Source: an uncultured Clostridium sp. | GTDB taxonomy: Bacteria > Bacillota > Clostridia > TANB77 > CAG-508 | NCBI GenBank assembly: GCA_946500615.1 | Contig: CAMMWP010000012.1 | Location: 1 to 44,844 of the forward strand | Direction: 5' to 3' | Length of the DNA: 44,844 bases | Part shown: piece after piece, positions 25,957 through 34,410 of the stretch | How the letters are laid out: each line of letters opens with the position of its first letter | Numbering within the stretch: position 1 is the first letter of the stretch | The notes under the pieces: generated by a model | The model's input: only the letters and a program-made list of their open reading frames with translations | The model's database searches: none | What the model was told of the DNA's origin: nothing | Translations under genes and position numbers: made by a program

Positions 25957-26313
25957 GAAACAAAAAAGGTAATATAAAATATTTTGAAAAATGGATTCAG
26001 TTAATGGGATAAAAATAGTATAGAAAATTTATTAAAAAACAATATTAACTTTAATGATTGTCTTAATCCGAATGAAGAAATAAATAACCTAATGAAAATT
26101 AAAGGGATTGGAAATTGGACAGCAGAATATATCTCTATGAGAATAATGAAAAATACAAATGTTTTACTAGATACAGATTATGGAATAAAAAAAGTATTTG
26201 AAAAATATCCAAAATTACAAAATAAAGAATTACAAGAAACATGGAATCCATGGAAAACATATATAACAGTTGGATTATGGAATTATTTAGAACAAATGGA
26301 AGAAACACAATAA
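25957..26313 (+). pseudogene. Remnant of a DNA-3-methyladenine glycosylase II (AlkA-like) gene
   Basis: From 26092 the frame encodes M-K-I-K-G-I-G-N-W-T-A-E-Y-I, the HhH-GPD hairpin of AlkA-type glycosylases, followed by V-L-L-D-T-D-Y-G, which contains the catalytic-Asp region. Upstream the same frame runs back to about 26010 (D-K-N-S-I-E-N-L-L-K-N), and the preceding segment F-E-K-W-I-Q-L-M is in another frame, so there is a +1 disruption at about 26005 that does not involve a CGG codon. The N-terminal domain of AlkA is missing. The fragment probably no longer makes a working enzyme, although 26092-26313 could be translated as 73 residues. Confidence 0.65.
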
Positions 26314-26355
26314 TATTTTGCAATGAATTTATAGAATAAAAAATGGAGGTTAAAG

Positions 26356-26712
26356 ATGGGAAATATTATAGTATTATTTGAAGTAACAATTAAAGAAGGA
26401 AAAATGGAAGATTATCTAAAAAGAGCAAGTGAACTAAAAGAATATTTAAAAAATATAAAAGGATTTGTAAGAGCAGAAAGATTTTCAAGTCTTGCTACAG
26501 AAGGAAAACTTTTAAGTATGACAGTATGGGAAAATGAAAAAAGTGTAGAAGAATGGAGAAATTTAGAAGCACATAGGTTAAGTCAAAAGGCTGGTCGAGA
26601 TAATGATTTTGTCGATTATAAAATAACAGTAGTAAAAGCTTTTAGAGAATATGGAATGAATGATAGAAAAAATGCTCCAAAGGATTCTAACGATTATTTT
26701 AAGATAGGATAG
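26356..26712 (+). CDS. Antibiotic-biosynthesis-monooxygenase (ABM) domain protein
   Basis: The 118-residue protein is a single ABM-type ferredoxin-like domain: strand I-V-L-F-E-V-T-I-K-E-G at the start, a helix, then V-R-A-E-R-F-S-S-L, S-M-T-V-W-E-N-E and W-R-N-L-E-A-H-R-L-S-Q. Small ABM proteins include cofactor-free quinol oxygenases and heme-degrading IsdG-like enzymes; the heme-binding signature is not evident, so the activity is open. TGGAGG precedes ATG. It sits between alkylation-repair genes, 11 bases before the ogt paralogue, so co-transcription is likely. Confidence 0.75.
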   Translation: MGNIIVLFEVTIKEGKMEDYLKRASELKEYLKNIKGFVRAERFSSLATEGKLLSMTVWENEKSVEEWRNLEAHRLSQKAGRDNDFVDYKITVVKAFREYGMNDRKNAPKDSNDYFKIG

Positions 26713-26723
26713 GATGTGAAAAA

Positions 26724-27264
26724 ATGATATATATAACACACTATAATTCACCAATTGGAGATATTTTACTAGCTTCAAAGAATGATAAGTTAATTGGATT
26801 GTGGATAGAAAATCAAAAATACTATTTATCAAGTTTTAAAGAAGAATTACAAGAAGTAGAAAATAATGAAATTTTGAATAGAACAAAAGAGTGGTTAGAT
26901 AAATATTTTGATGGTGAAAAACCAAATATAAATGAATTAGAATTAGAGCCTATTGGAAGTGATTTTAGAAAAAAGGTTTGGAAAATACTTTGCAATATTC
27001 CCTATGGCAAAGTAATAACGTATAATGATATAGCAAAAGAAATTGCAAAAGAAAAAGCAATAAAGAAAATGTCAGCACAGGCAGTAGGTCGGGGCAGTTG
27101 GGCATAATCCAATTTCTATTATTATTCCATGTCATAGAGTTGTAGGAAGTAATGGAAGTTTAACAGGTTATGCAGGAGGAATAAAAAGAAAAAAATATTT
27201 GTTAGAACACGAAAAAGTGGATATGAGTAATTTATTTCTACCAAAAAAAGGAACAGCTATCTAG
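26724..27264 (+). CDS. ogt: Methylated-DNA--protein-cysteine methyltransferase paralogue 1, interrupted by a +1 shift at a CGG codon
   Basis: This is an O6-alkylguanine DNA alkyltransferase. In the first frame (to 27112) the product ends after A-V-G-R-G-S-W-A. Skipping one base at 27090 gives [22 protein letters not shown] with the active-site Cys, and the frame then runs to a natural end K-K-G-T-A-I at 27264, matching paralogue 2 throughout. The HTH region ([13 protein letters not shown]) is intact. Without other evidence it would be called a pseudogene, but the disrupted codon is CGG, as in spoIIIAA, spoIIIAB and accA, so frameshifted expression is plausible. About 180 residues with the shift. 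Confidence 0.8.
27090..27093 (+). promoter_or_regulatory. Putative +1 frameshift site GGT-CGG-GGC in ogt
   Basis: The zero-frame codon 123 is CGG. Dropping the C reads GGT-GGG-GCA (G-G-A), identical in sense to paralogue 2. The zero frame stops at TAA five codons later. Confidence 0.6.
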
Positions 27265-27313
27265 TAAATATAATTTTAGATAATAACTGAATAAGTTATA
27301 GATGGAGGAAATA

Positions 27314-27847
27314 ATGGTTTATAGCAAAAAATATCAATCTCCACTTGGAGTTATCACTTTAAATTCAGATGGAGAAAACTTAACAGCAGTATGTTTTGAA
27401 GATGGAAAAGATTATGGAAGATATATAAAGACAAGTGAAGAAAAAGACTTGCCAATATTTGATGAAACAATAAAATGGTTGGATATATATTTTCAAGGCA
27501 GAAATCCTGGATTTATTCCAAAATATAAGAGAAATGACATGACACCATTTAGGCAAGAAATAATTGATGAAATGCTAAAAATACCTTACGGACAAACAGT
27601 TACTTATAATGATATAGCAAAAGCAATTAGTAAAAAAAGGGGAATAAAAAGTATGTCCGCTCAAGCGGTTGGAGGGGCTGTTGGATGGAATCCAATTTGT
27701 ATTATTATACCTTGCCATAGGGTTGTTGGAACAAACGGAAGTCTAACTGGATATGGTGGAGGAATAAATAATAAATTAAAACTTCTTGAATTAGAAGGTG
27801 TAGATATAAGTAAATATTCTGTACCAAAGAAAGGAACAGCTTTATAA
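27314..27847 (+). CDS. ogt: Methylated-DNA--protein-cysteine methyltransferase paralogue 2 (intact)
   Basis: The protein repairs O6-methylguanine by transferring the methyl group irreversibly to its own Cys in I-I-P-C-H-R-V-V-G. It has the N-terminal ribonuclease-H-like fold, then the HTH-containing core (I-P-Y-G-Q-T-V-T-Y-N-D-I-A-K-A-I, then M-S-A-Q-A-V-G-G-A-V-G). From the ATG at 27314 it has 177 residues. The in-frame ATG at 27302 overlaps GGAGG, so 27314 is chosen. It lies 49 bases after paralogue 1 and is clearly related to it in every block, so the pair is a tandem duplication that has diverged. Confidence 0.92.
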   Translation: MVYSKKYQSPLGVITLNSDGENLTAVCFEDGKDYGRYIKTSEEKDLPIFDETIKWLDIYFQGRNPGFIPKYKRNDMTPFRQEIIDEMLKIPYGQTVTYNDIAKAISKKRGIKSMSAQAVGGAVGWNPICIIIPCHRVVGTNGSLTGYGGGINNKLKLLELEGVDISKYSVPKKGTAL

Positions 27848-28147
27848 TGGAAAAAGAAAAAAGAAGAACTTTGTAATAATAATGAAATTATAAAAAACAA
27901 ATTGAAAATAAAAGCAACAATAAATAATGCAAAAGTATTTATTGAATTACAAAAAGAGTTTGGTAGTTTTTCAAATTATATTTGGTTTTTTTCTAATTAT
28001 ACATTTTTCCCTTTTATGTATGGAATATATCCATATACAATGGCAACAGATAAGCAAAAACAAGCAATGAAAATAGTAGGTTATCCATATAATTATATGA
28101 CTATTTATGAAATAACATATAAGGCATTAAAAAAGATACTAAAATAA
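27848..28147 (+). pseudogene. Remnant of DNA-3-methyladenine glycosylase I (Tag-like), fused to unrelated sequence
   Basis: In the frame directly continuing after the ogt stop, E-E-L-C-N-N-N-E-I-I-K-N-K-L-K-I-K-A-T is followed by I-N-N-A-K-V-F-I-E-L-Q-K-E-F-G-S-F-S-N-Y-I-W, which closely follows the central part of Tag proteins. The N-terminal catalytic and zinc-binding part is missing. After Y-I-W the Tag pattern ends and 50 residues of unrecognised, Tyr-rich sequence follow to the stop at 28147. No ribosome site precedes it; a TTG at 27902 is the only start-like codon. Confidence 0.6.
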
Positions 28148-28172
28148 TACGCAAATATAGAATTGGAGAAAA

Positions 28173-28295
28173 GGTTGAAAAATAATTGCATTTTGGCGTT
28201 GTTAAACTTCACTTCCAAAATCCTCGATGTGCCAATAGCACACCTGCGGTTTTCTTCCTTGTTAGCCTAGACAAAAACACAATTCTTTTCCAACC
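28173..28295. repeat. 123-bp palindromic element, higher in G+C, unrelated to the GGGACG family
   Basis: The ends GGTTGAAAAATAATTGCATT (28173-28192) and, on the other strand, GGTTGGAAAAGAATTGTGTT (28295-28276) are imperfect inverted repeats. The centre holds the hairpin GATGTGCCAATAGCACACC (28230-28248). Base composition differs from the surroundings. It contains no reading frame. Confidence 0.55.
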
Positions 28296-28433
28296 AGATT
28301 GATGCCTTAAGGAATGAGATTAAAGTGGATAAAAAGATAATATCGGACAAAATTTAACATCTGAAGTAGAAGTATCAAAAATAAAATTAACTATCAATAA
28401 TAATCAAGAAATTTATAAATAAGGAGAGTGTTA
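28296..28433 (+). pseudogene. Short coding remnant before the CMD-cupin gene
   Basis: The segment 28352-28422 reads N-L-T-S-E-V-E-V-S-K-I-K-L-T-I-N-N-N-Q-E then I-Y-K-stop, which looks like the end of a protein-coding gene, but no start or upstream continuation in this frame is visible. Its origin is unknown. Confidence 0.35.
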
Positions 28434-28436
28434 AAA

Positions 28437-29171
28437 ATGGAAAAACAAACAGCAGGGAGAAGAGATTTAGGAGATTTTGCACCTAAATTTGCAGAATTAA
28501 ATGATAATGTATTATTTGGAGAGGTATGGTCAAGAGAGGACAAACTATCTTTAAAAAATAGATCAATCGTTACCATTACTGCATTAATTAGTAAAGGAAT
28601 AGTAGATAGTTCCTTAAAATATCATTTACAAACAGCTAAAAATAATGGTATAACAAAAACAGAAATGGCAGAAATATTAACACATTTAGCATTTTATGCA
28701 GGATGGCCAAATGCTTGGGCAGCATTTAGAATGGCAAAAGAAGTATATACAAATGATGAAGAAAAAGAAAAACATGGTGGATTCTTTGGAATGGGAGAGC
28801 CAAATGTAAATTTTGCTAAGTATTTTATTGGAAATTCTTATCTAAAACCACTAGCAAAAATGGAGAATATCTTTATTGCAAATGTAACATTTGAACCAAA
28901 ATGTAGAAATAATTGGCATATTCACAAAGCTACAAAAGGTGGAGGTCAAATATTAATATGTGTTGAAGGAGAAGGTTGGTATCAAGAAGAGGGAAAATCA
29001 GCACAAAAACTAAAACCAGGAGATATTGTAACCATTCCTGCAAATGTGAAACATTGGCATGGGGCAACTGCTGATTCTTGGTTTAGTCATTTGGCAGTAG
29101 AGGTGCCAGGTGAAAATACATCAAATGAATGGCTAGAACCGGTGAATGATGAAGAATATGATGAATTGTAA
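28437..29171 (+). CDS. Carboxymuconolactone decarboxylase-like / cupin fusion protein
   Basis: Residues 1 to about 105 resemble a carboxymuconolactone-decarboxylase (AhpD-like) helical domain (L-K-N-R-S-I-V-T-I-T-A-L, then H-L-A-F-Y-A-G-W-P-N-A), but lack the Cys pair of peroxidase members. Residues 125-225 form a cupin barrel with metal-binding H161, H163, Q171 and H206/H208 and the motif G-E-G-W-Y-Q. This two-domain combination is common in anaerobes beside flavodoxin and reductase genes, as here; its reaction is not established. The start ATG 28437 follows AAGGAG; an in-frame GTG at 28428 is inside the ribosome site. A 76-base duplicate of its cupin region lies at 30241-30316. Confidence 0.82.
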   Translation: MEKQTAGRRDLGDFAPKFAELNDNVLFGEVWSREDKLSLKNRSIVTITALISKGIVDSSLKYHLQTAKNNGITKTEMAEILTHLAFYAGWPNAWAAFRMAKEVYTNDEEKEKHGGFFGMGEPNVNFAKYFIGNSYLKPLAKMENIFIANVTFEPKCRNNWHIHKATKGGGQILICVEGEGWYQEEGKSAQKLKPGDIVTIPANVKHWHGATADSWFSHLAVEVPGENTSNEWLEPVNDEEYDEL

Positions 29172-29194
29172 TTGGAGATTTAATGGAGGAATTT

Positions 29195-29725
29195 ATGAAA
29201 ATAGTAGTATTAACAGGAAGCCCACATAAAAATGGAACTTCTAACACTTTAGTACAAGAATTTGTGAAAGGAGCAACAGAAAATGGACACGAGGTTGAAA
29301 TTATAGATATAGCAAAATCAAATATACATCCTTGTTTGGCTTGTGAAGCTTGTGGAATGAATGGAAATTGTGTTCAAAAAGATGAGGGAAATGAGATATT
29401 AAACAAAATCTTAAATTCGCATGCTATTGTTTTTGCAACACCAGTATATTACTTTGGTATGAGTGCACAATTAAAAATGATAATAGACAGATTCTATGCA
29501 AGGAATAGAGCAATCACAAGTAAACACTTAAAAGCCGCACTTATCACAACTGCATGGAATAATGATAACGTTGTTATGAGTGCAATCGAAAAACATTTTG
29601 AAATTATATTTAATTATTTGAATTTTGAAAACAGAGGAATGATATTAGCAAAAGGTTCTGGATATGTAGGAATGATTCCAGATGAATATTATAAACAAGC
29701 CTATGAATTAGGTAAAAATATATAA
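29195..29725 (+). CDS. NAD(P)H-dependent flavin oxidoreductase (flavodoxin-like fold)
   Basis: The 176-residue protein has the flavodoxin-like phosphate loop G-S-P-H-K-N-G-T-S-N-T (residues 8-18), the T-P-V-Y-Y-F-G-M-S flavin-stacking loop, and a Cys-rich motif C-L-A-C-E-A-C-G-M-N-G-N-C near residues 47-59, as in iron-sulfur-flavoprotein-type NADPH-dependent FMN reductases. Whether an Fe-S cluster forms cannot be told. The frame opens at ATG 29183, but that codon overlaps the ribosome site GGAGG; ATG 29195 is the start. It is 23 bases after the CMD-cupin gene and 10 before flavodoxin, so the three form a redox operon. Confidence 0.85.
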   Translation: MKIVVLTGSPHKNGTSNTLVQEFVKGATENGHEVEIIDIAKSNIHPCLACEACGMNGNCVQKDEGNEILNKILNSHAIVFATPVYYFGMSAQLKMIIDRFYARNRAITSKHLKAALITTAWNNDNVVMSAIEKHFEIIFNYLNFENRGMILAKGSGYVGMIPDEYYKQAYELGKNI

Positions 29726-29735
29726 GGAGGAATGA

Positions 29736-30221
29736 ATGATGAGTAAATGTTTAGTAGCTTATTTTTCAGCAAGTGGAGAGACCAAAAAAGTTGCAGAGAA
29801 ATTAGCAACAGTTGTAAATGGAGCATTATATGAAATTATTCCAGAACAACCATACACAAATGCAGATTTGAACTGGATGGATAAAAACAGCAGAAGCTCA
29901 ATAGAAATGAAAGATCATTCTTCAAGACCTGCCATAGCTGGTAGGGTAGAAAATATGGAAAACTATGATGTCATTTATGTTGGTTTTCCAATTTGGTGGT
30001 ATGTTGCACCAACGATTATCAATACATTTTTAGAAGCCTATGATTTTTCAAGAAAAACAGTCATACCATTTGCAACTTCAGGAGGAAGTGGAATGGGAAA
30101 TACATTAAATGAATTAAAACCATCTTGTTCAAGTACTACAAACTGGCGTGATGGAAAAAGATTTTCAAGTTCTGTGTCAGAAAAAGAACTTGCAGAGTGG
30201 GTGAATGAATTACATATATAA
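29736..30221 (+). CDS. Flavodoxin family protein
   Basis: The 161-residue single-domain flavodoxin has the N-terminal strand L-V-A-Y-F-S followed by the FMN phosphate loop S-A-S-G-E-T, then V-G-F-P-I-W-W-Y-V-A-P and F-A-T-S-G-G-S-G-M-G, both at flavin-contacting positions. It probably serves as a low-potential electron carrier or quinone reductase for the neighbouring enzymes. AAGGAGG precedes two adjacent ATGs (29736 and 29739). It is the last gene of the redox operon; a duplicated cupin fragment follows. Confidence 0.88.
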   Translation: MMSKCLVAYFSASGETKKVAEKLATVVNGALYEIIPEQPYTNADLNWMDKNSRSSIEMKDHSSRPAIAGRVENMENYDVIYVGFPIWWYVAPTIINTFLEAYDFSRKTVIPFATSGGSGMGNTLNELKPSCSSTTNWRDGKRFSSSVSEKELAEWVNELHI

Positions 30222-30240
30222 AATAAAGAAAGGGAAGCAT

Positions 30241-30316
30241 GATATCAAGAAGAGGGAAAAACAGCACAAAAGTTAAAACCAGGAGATATTGTAACCATTC
30301 CTGCAAATGTGAAACA
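30241..30316 (+). pseudogene. Duplicated fragment of the CMD-cupin gene
   Basis: GATATCAAGAAGAGGGAAAA through GCAAATGTGAAACAT matches 28979-29054 of the intact gene with only a few substitutions (T to A in AAATCAGC/AAACAGC; AAAACTAAAA/AAAGTTAAAA). It has no start and no continuation, so it is the relic of a lost second copy, probably of the CMD-cupin/flavodoxin unit. Confidence 0.85.
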
Positions 30317-30357
30317 TATGATATAATCTATCAAATAGTGTAATAGGAGAAATAAAA

Positions 30358-31023
30358 ATGAAGGTAGAAGCATTATATAAAGATATTGAAAGAAAAGGAA
30401 AAAACAAAATAGAAACATATACCGAAGAAATAGATGAGTGGATCGAAAATAAGAATGATAGAAGAATGGGAATTGCTCTAACAATTAGACCAACAAAAGA
30501 AATAAAAGATGCAATAGAAAAAATAGAAAACGAAATAAAAAAAGTAGAACCAAATCAATATTATTATCCTCAAACAGATTATCATATAACTTTATTAGGA
30601 ATTATAACTGCTAGACAAGGATTTCAATATACACATAAACAACTCGAAAATTTAAAAAAAGCAACAGGGGAAGCAATAAAATATGCAAAAAAATTTACTA
30701 TAAAATTTGATGGAATTATATGTAGTGGTGGAGCTATTATGGTAAAAGGATTTTATGATAATGAGATGGAAAGCATAAGAAAAAATTTAAGACAAGCAAT
30801 TCTAGACCATCACTTGAAATTAGATGAAAGATATCCTACAATGTCATCACATATTACCATTGGAAGATTTAAGAAACCAATAGAAAATAGAGAAGGCTTG
30901 ATAGAATATTTACAAAAATATAATCATTTTGATTTTGGAGAATTTGTAGTGGGAGAAATAGAGCTAGTATACCATAACTGGTATGATTCTAAAAAAGAAA
31001 TATTAGAAAAATATCATTTATAG
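30358..31023 (+). CDS. 2'-5' RNA ligase family (2H phosphoesterase) protein
   Basis: The 221-residue protein has the two catalytic H-x-T motifs of the 2H superfamily: H76-I-T78 (Y-H-I-T-L-L-G) and H165-I-T167 (S-S-H-I-T-I-G-R-F). Members hydrolyse or ligate 2',5'- or cyclic phosphodiesters in RNA or nucleotides; the natural substrate here is unknown. AGGAG precedes ATG. The preceding sequence contains ATGATATAATC, which provides a -10-like hexamer at 30328-30333, so the gene may be independently transcribed. It is followed by an orphan coding remnant. Confidence 0.82.
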   Translation: MKVEALYKDIERKGKNKIETYTEEIDEWIENKNDRRMGIALTIRPTKEIKDAIEKIENEIKKVEPNQYYYPQTDYHITLLGIITARQGFQYTHKQLENLKKATGEAIKYAKKFTIKFDGIICSGGAIMVKGFYDNEMESIRKNLRQAILDHHLKLDERYPTMSSHITIGRFKKPIENREGLIEYLQKYNHFDFGEFVVGEIELVYHNWYDSKKEILEKYHL

Positions 31024-31126
31024 CATCAGGTTTTGTAAATCAAAAAAAGTTATTAGAAAGTGAAGGTTTTACTTTTAAAGATCATATGTATGTTTATACA
31101 GATGGAGAAATAAAAGGGAGAATATT
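31024..31126 (+). pseudogene. Orphan coding remnant
   Basis: The frame beginning directly after the upstream stop reads A-S-G-F-V-N-Q-K-K-L-L-E-S-E-G-F then T-F-K-D-H-M-Y-V-Y-T-D-G-E-I-K-G-R-I-L. This is protein-like in composition but has no start codon or N-terminus. It runs into the start of the next gene. It is probably the 3' end of a deleted gene of unknown family. Confidence 0.45.
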
Positions 31127-31720
31127 ATGGGGTATAAAGAATATTTTTTAAAAAATAATATTAAGAATATAGAAGATTTGTTTGAGTTTGCAAAAAACAT
31201 TCATTATGGTTGGATAGATCAAAAAAAGAAAATACATAGTGGAGTAAATGATGCTAATGAGTATTCCTTGCAAAGTCCTATGGAACTAATTAAAAATAAG
31301 ATTGGTATTTGCTGGGACATGACAGAATTGTATAGGTGTTGGTTTTCAACTATGACAAATTTAAAATTTAAAACATATTATATTTTTTATGAAGATAAAA
31401 AAGGATGCCCAAGTCATTCTATTTTAGTATTTTATAAAGATAGCCATGTGTATTGGTTTGAACCATGGTTTGATAATGAGGATTTTCATTATAGAGGAAT
31501 ACATGAGTATAAGGATATAAATGAATTATTAGAAAATTTTAAATCGATTTTTTTTAAGTATTTAATATTTACAAAAAAAGTTGAAAAAGATTCTAGTATA
31601 AATAATATCTATATCTATAAGTATAATAAGCCTAAATATCATATAAATGGTTTTCAAATGAGAGAACATATAAACCATAGTGAGCTTATAAAATACAAGA
31701 ATATATTCCAGAATGAATAA
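31127..31720 (+). CDS. Transglutaminase-like domain protein
   Basis: The 197-residue soluble protein carries a papain-like/transglutaminase-type triad in the right order: Cys62 in I-G-I-C-W-D-M-T, His97 in P-S-H-S-I-L-V, and Asp116 in F-E-P-W-F-D. The N-terminal L-F-E-F-A-K-N-I-H-Y-G-W is also seen in such proteins. No signal peptide. The activity (protease, transglutaminase or acyltransferase) cannot be told. The ribosome site AAAGGGAG is 8 bases upstream. Upstream sequence is a decayed coding fragment, and the gene ends an accessory stretch of mixed small genes. Confidence 0.65.
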   Translation: MGYKEYFLKNNIKNIEDLFEFAKNIHYGWIDQKKKIHSGVNDANEYSLQSPMELIKNKIGICWDMTELYRCWFSTMTNLKFKTYYIFYEDKKGCPSHSILVFYKDSHVYWFEPWFDNEDFHYRGIHEYKDINELLENFKSIFFKYLIFTKKVEKDSSINNIYIYKYNKPKYHINGFQMREHINHSELIKYKNIFQNE

Positions 31721-31922
31721 AAAAGAGAATAATTAGAAAAAAATAATTATAGTTATGAGAAAACAAGAAAAATAGGTAGTCTATAGTAGTAAAATCCAAA
31801 ATATTAATAAAAATACTACACAAACGAAAAAAAATGTGATAAAATAACCCAGAAAGTTTAATTAATTCAAAAAATGGAAGATATTAACAATAAAAGAAAA
31901 AATAAAAAAGGGGGAATTAACC

Positions 31923-32642
31923 ATGTCAGGACATTCAAAATGGCATAATATACAAGCCAAAAAAGGAAAAGCAGACGCAGCAAGAGGAAAAATATTCACG
32001 AAACTAGGAAGAGAATTATTAATCGCTGTAAAAGAAGGTGGACCAGACCCAGCAGGGAACTCAAAACTAAAAAATGTTATAGCAAAATGTAAAGCAGCAA
32101 ATATGCCAAATGATACAATCAATAATGCAATAAAAAAAGCATCAACCAGTAATGAAAACTATGAGGAAATTGTATATGAAGGATATGGTCCAAATGGGGT
32201 AGCGGTAATTGTTGAAGCATCAACAGACAATAAAAATAGAACAGCAGCAGATGTAAGACATGTATTTGACAAAGCAGGAGGAAACTTAGGAACAACAGGT
32301 TGTGTGTCATATATGTTTAATAAAAAAGGTGTGATTGTTATTGAAAAAGAAACCACTTCTATGAGTGAAGATGATTTAATGATGTTAGCTTTAGAAGCAG
32401 GAGCAGAAGATTTTTCAGCAGAAGAGGAAATATATGAAATTACAACAGATCCATCAGATTTTACAGCTGTTCGTGAAAAATTAGAAGAAGCAGGATTAGA
32501 ATTTTTAGAAGCAGAAGTACAAATGGTACCAACAACCACTGTAAAACTAGATGAAAAAGGAACAGAAAAAATGGAAAGACTAATTGAAAGATTAGAAGAC
32601 CTAGATGATGTTGCAAATATTTATCATAACTGGGAAGAATAA
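31923..32642 (+). CDS. yebC: YebC/PmpR family protein (TACO1-like)
   Basis: The 239-residue protein starts with the invariant [14 protein letters not shown] and continues with [10 protein letters not shown]. Three domains of the YebC fold are complete. The family was long annotated as a DNA-binding regulator; more recent work links YebC-type proteins to relief of ribosome stalling at proline-rich stretches. AAAGGGGG precedes ATG. An imperfect hairpin (AATAGATAAAT with ATTTATCTATT, 32649-32688) follows. In a genome that may stall at CGG codons, a translation factor is a notable neighbour, but this is only a remark. Confidence 0.95.
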   Translation: MSGHSKWHNIQAKKGKADAARGKIFTKLGRELLIAVKEGGPDPAGNSKLKNVIAKCKAANMPNDTINNAIKKASTSNENYEEIVYEGYGPNGVAVIVEASTDNKNRTAADVRHVFDKAGGNLGTTGCVSYMFNKKGVIVIEKETTSMSEDDLMMLALEAGAEDFSAEEEIYEITTDPSDFTAVREKLEEAGLEFLEAEVQMVPTTTVKLDEKGTEKMERLIERLEDLDDVANIYHNWEE

Positions 32643-32648
32643 AATGTG

Positions 32649-32688
32649 AATAGATAAATGACAATGGGAATACAGTTATTTATCTATT
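32649..32688 (+). terminator. Hairpin downstream of yebC
   Basis: AATAGATAAAT pairs with ATTTATCTATT (11 bp). No T-run follows, so termination would be weak. Confidence 0.4.
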
Positions 32689-32745
32689 TATGTTATCAAG
32701 TATTATAAAATTTGTTAGAGCAATTGCTCAAAATGGAGGAATTTT

Positions 32746-34410
32746 ATGGGACAAAAGAAAAACAAAACGATACGCATTATAATCATTGTATTATTAGTTA
32801 GCATTCTGCTTTTAGGAGGAATAATGGCATATTTATATGTCTTTACAGATATTTTAAAAAGCAACAAGCAATTGTTTTTCCAATATACATCACAAATAGT
32901 TCAAAATGAGGATGGTTTTATTGATAAACAAGTCATGCAATATATTGAAAAAAAGAAAAGCACAAGTTATGAAAATGAAGGAAATATATCATTCAATATA
33001 ACAATACCAACATTAGAAGAAAAATTAGAATTAACTAATAATGTAAATGTAGATTTTTCTGGAAAAATAGATGCAAATAATGCAAAAGAAGAGAGACAAA
33101 TTAGTATAAATTATTCAGACAATGTCAAATTTCCGTTTACCTATAGAAGAAGTGATAATATAATGGGGATACAAACCCAATATATAGGAAATAATTTTGT
33201 AGCAATAAGAAATGATAATGAGAATTCAGAATATGAAGCAATAAACAGAATTTCAGAAATTCAAAATATACAGTTTTCTAATGAAGAAATACAAAATCTA
33301 AAAACAAGGTATTTTGATAACATATTAAAAAATTTAGAGGATAGTAAATTTTCTAAAATAATAGAAGGAGACTTAACTGGATATAAATTAACATTAAGTG
33401 CTGAAGAATTTAAGAATATATGTGTGCAAATATTAGATTCTTTAAAGACGGATGAAAATACAATCAGTAAGATCAATGAGATATTAAACGCATTAGGATT
33501 ATCCTCAAAAATTGATGCAGAACAAATAGATGAGATGATACAAAATATAAATACAGATTTAGACATTAATCATGATATAGAATTTACTGTATTTGAAAAA
33601 GAAAAAATGCTTACAAGAATAAGCTTTGGTTCAATAGTGATTAATAAAGAAGAAAATCAAGAAGATGTTTCTTATACAATATCTGCAAATCGTGCAGATG
33701 AAAGTGAAAAGATGTCTCTAAATATAAAATATACTGGACTACAGTCAGATACAATAAATGAAAATTATGAATTGGAATTTGTTATTGATCATACAGGTAA
33801 TATTATTGAAGAACCAGAAAAAACGGGAACAAATGAAAATGATCATTCACAAAACACAACAATGCGATACCAATATACAATTTCAAATAATGTACAATTT
33901 AAGGATAATGTAGAAATAGAGAATTTAACAAGTGAAAATGCAGTTATTTTAAATGATAAAGACGATGCCTATGTAACCAATTTAATGAGTGCTATTGAGC
34001 AAAGAATCATTGAAGTAAATAAAGTGCAAATGGAAGAACTAGGCGTTTCAGAGGATGAAAATCCAATTCAATTTATTATTCCATCATCTTTATTGACAAT
34101 AGTAGGAAATCCGACACAATTAAATGAAAATGAAGTAAATGCATTTAATGAAAAATTCGAACTATATCAAAGTACAAACACAAAAGGTGCTACTGTAAAA
34201 GGTTTATTGACAACTATTCAAAATAATAACGAAACAGAAGGAAATCATCAAATAGAAGAAATCAATATGGATGGAGAAGAATATGAAGTAACAGAGCAAA
34301 ATATAACTTATTTGAAAAGTACGATTAATGTAGATGATGCTTATAGAGTAGAATTTGAAAAAGATAGCAATACAGGTTTGATTTATAGAGCTGTTATTAA
34401 TAAACGTTAA
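32746..34410 (+). CDS. Membrane-anchored protein of unknown function
   Basis: The 554-residue protein has a short basic N-terminus (M-G-Q-K-K-N-K-T-I-R), one transmembrane helix at about residues 11-33, and a long extracytoplasmic region rich in N, E, I and T with many beta-like segments. It has no recognised catalytic motif. This topology (N-in, C-out) and position directly upstream of the spoIIIA operon resemble clostridial hypothetical cell-surface proteins, and I cannot assign a family with certainty. TGGAGG precedes ATG. A strong terminator follows, so it is separate from spoIIIA. Confidence 0.75.
   Translation: MGQKKNKTIRIIIIVLLVSILLLGGIMAYLYVFTDILKSNKQLFFQYTSQIVQNEDGFIDKQVMQYIEKKKSTSYENEGNISFNITIPTLEEKLELTNNVNVDFSGKIDANNAKEERQISINYSDNVKFPFTYRRSDNIMGIQTQYIGNNFVAIRNDNENSEYEAINRISEIQNIQFSNEEIQNLKTRYFDNILKNLEDSKFSKIIEGDLTGYKLTLSAEEFKNICVQILDSLKTDENTISKINEILNALGLSSKIDAEQIDEMIQNINTDLDINHDIEFTVFEKEKMLTRISFGSIVINKEENQEDVSYTISANRADESEKMSLNIKYTGLQSDTINENYELEFVIDHTGNIIEEPEKTGTNENDHSQNTTMRYQYTISNNVQFKDNVEIENLTSENAVILNDKDDAYVTNLMSAIEQRIIEVNKVQMEELGVSEDENPIQFIIPSSLLTIVGNPTQLNENEVNAFNEKFELYQSTNTKGATVKGLLTTIQNNNETEGNHQIEEINMDGEEYEVTEQNITYLKSTINVDDAYRVEFEKDSNTGLIYRAVINKR

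Noticed and set aside
26000..26015. Frame change in the AlkA-like fragment as a fifth programmed frameshift
   Set aside because: The disrupted codon is not CGG (the sequence is ATG-GGA-TAA) and the N-terminal domain is missing, so ordinary pseudogene decay explains it.
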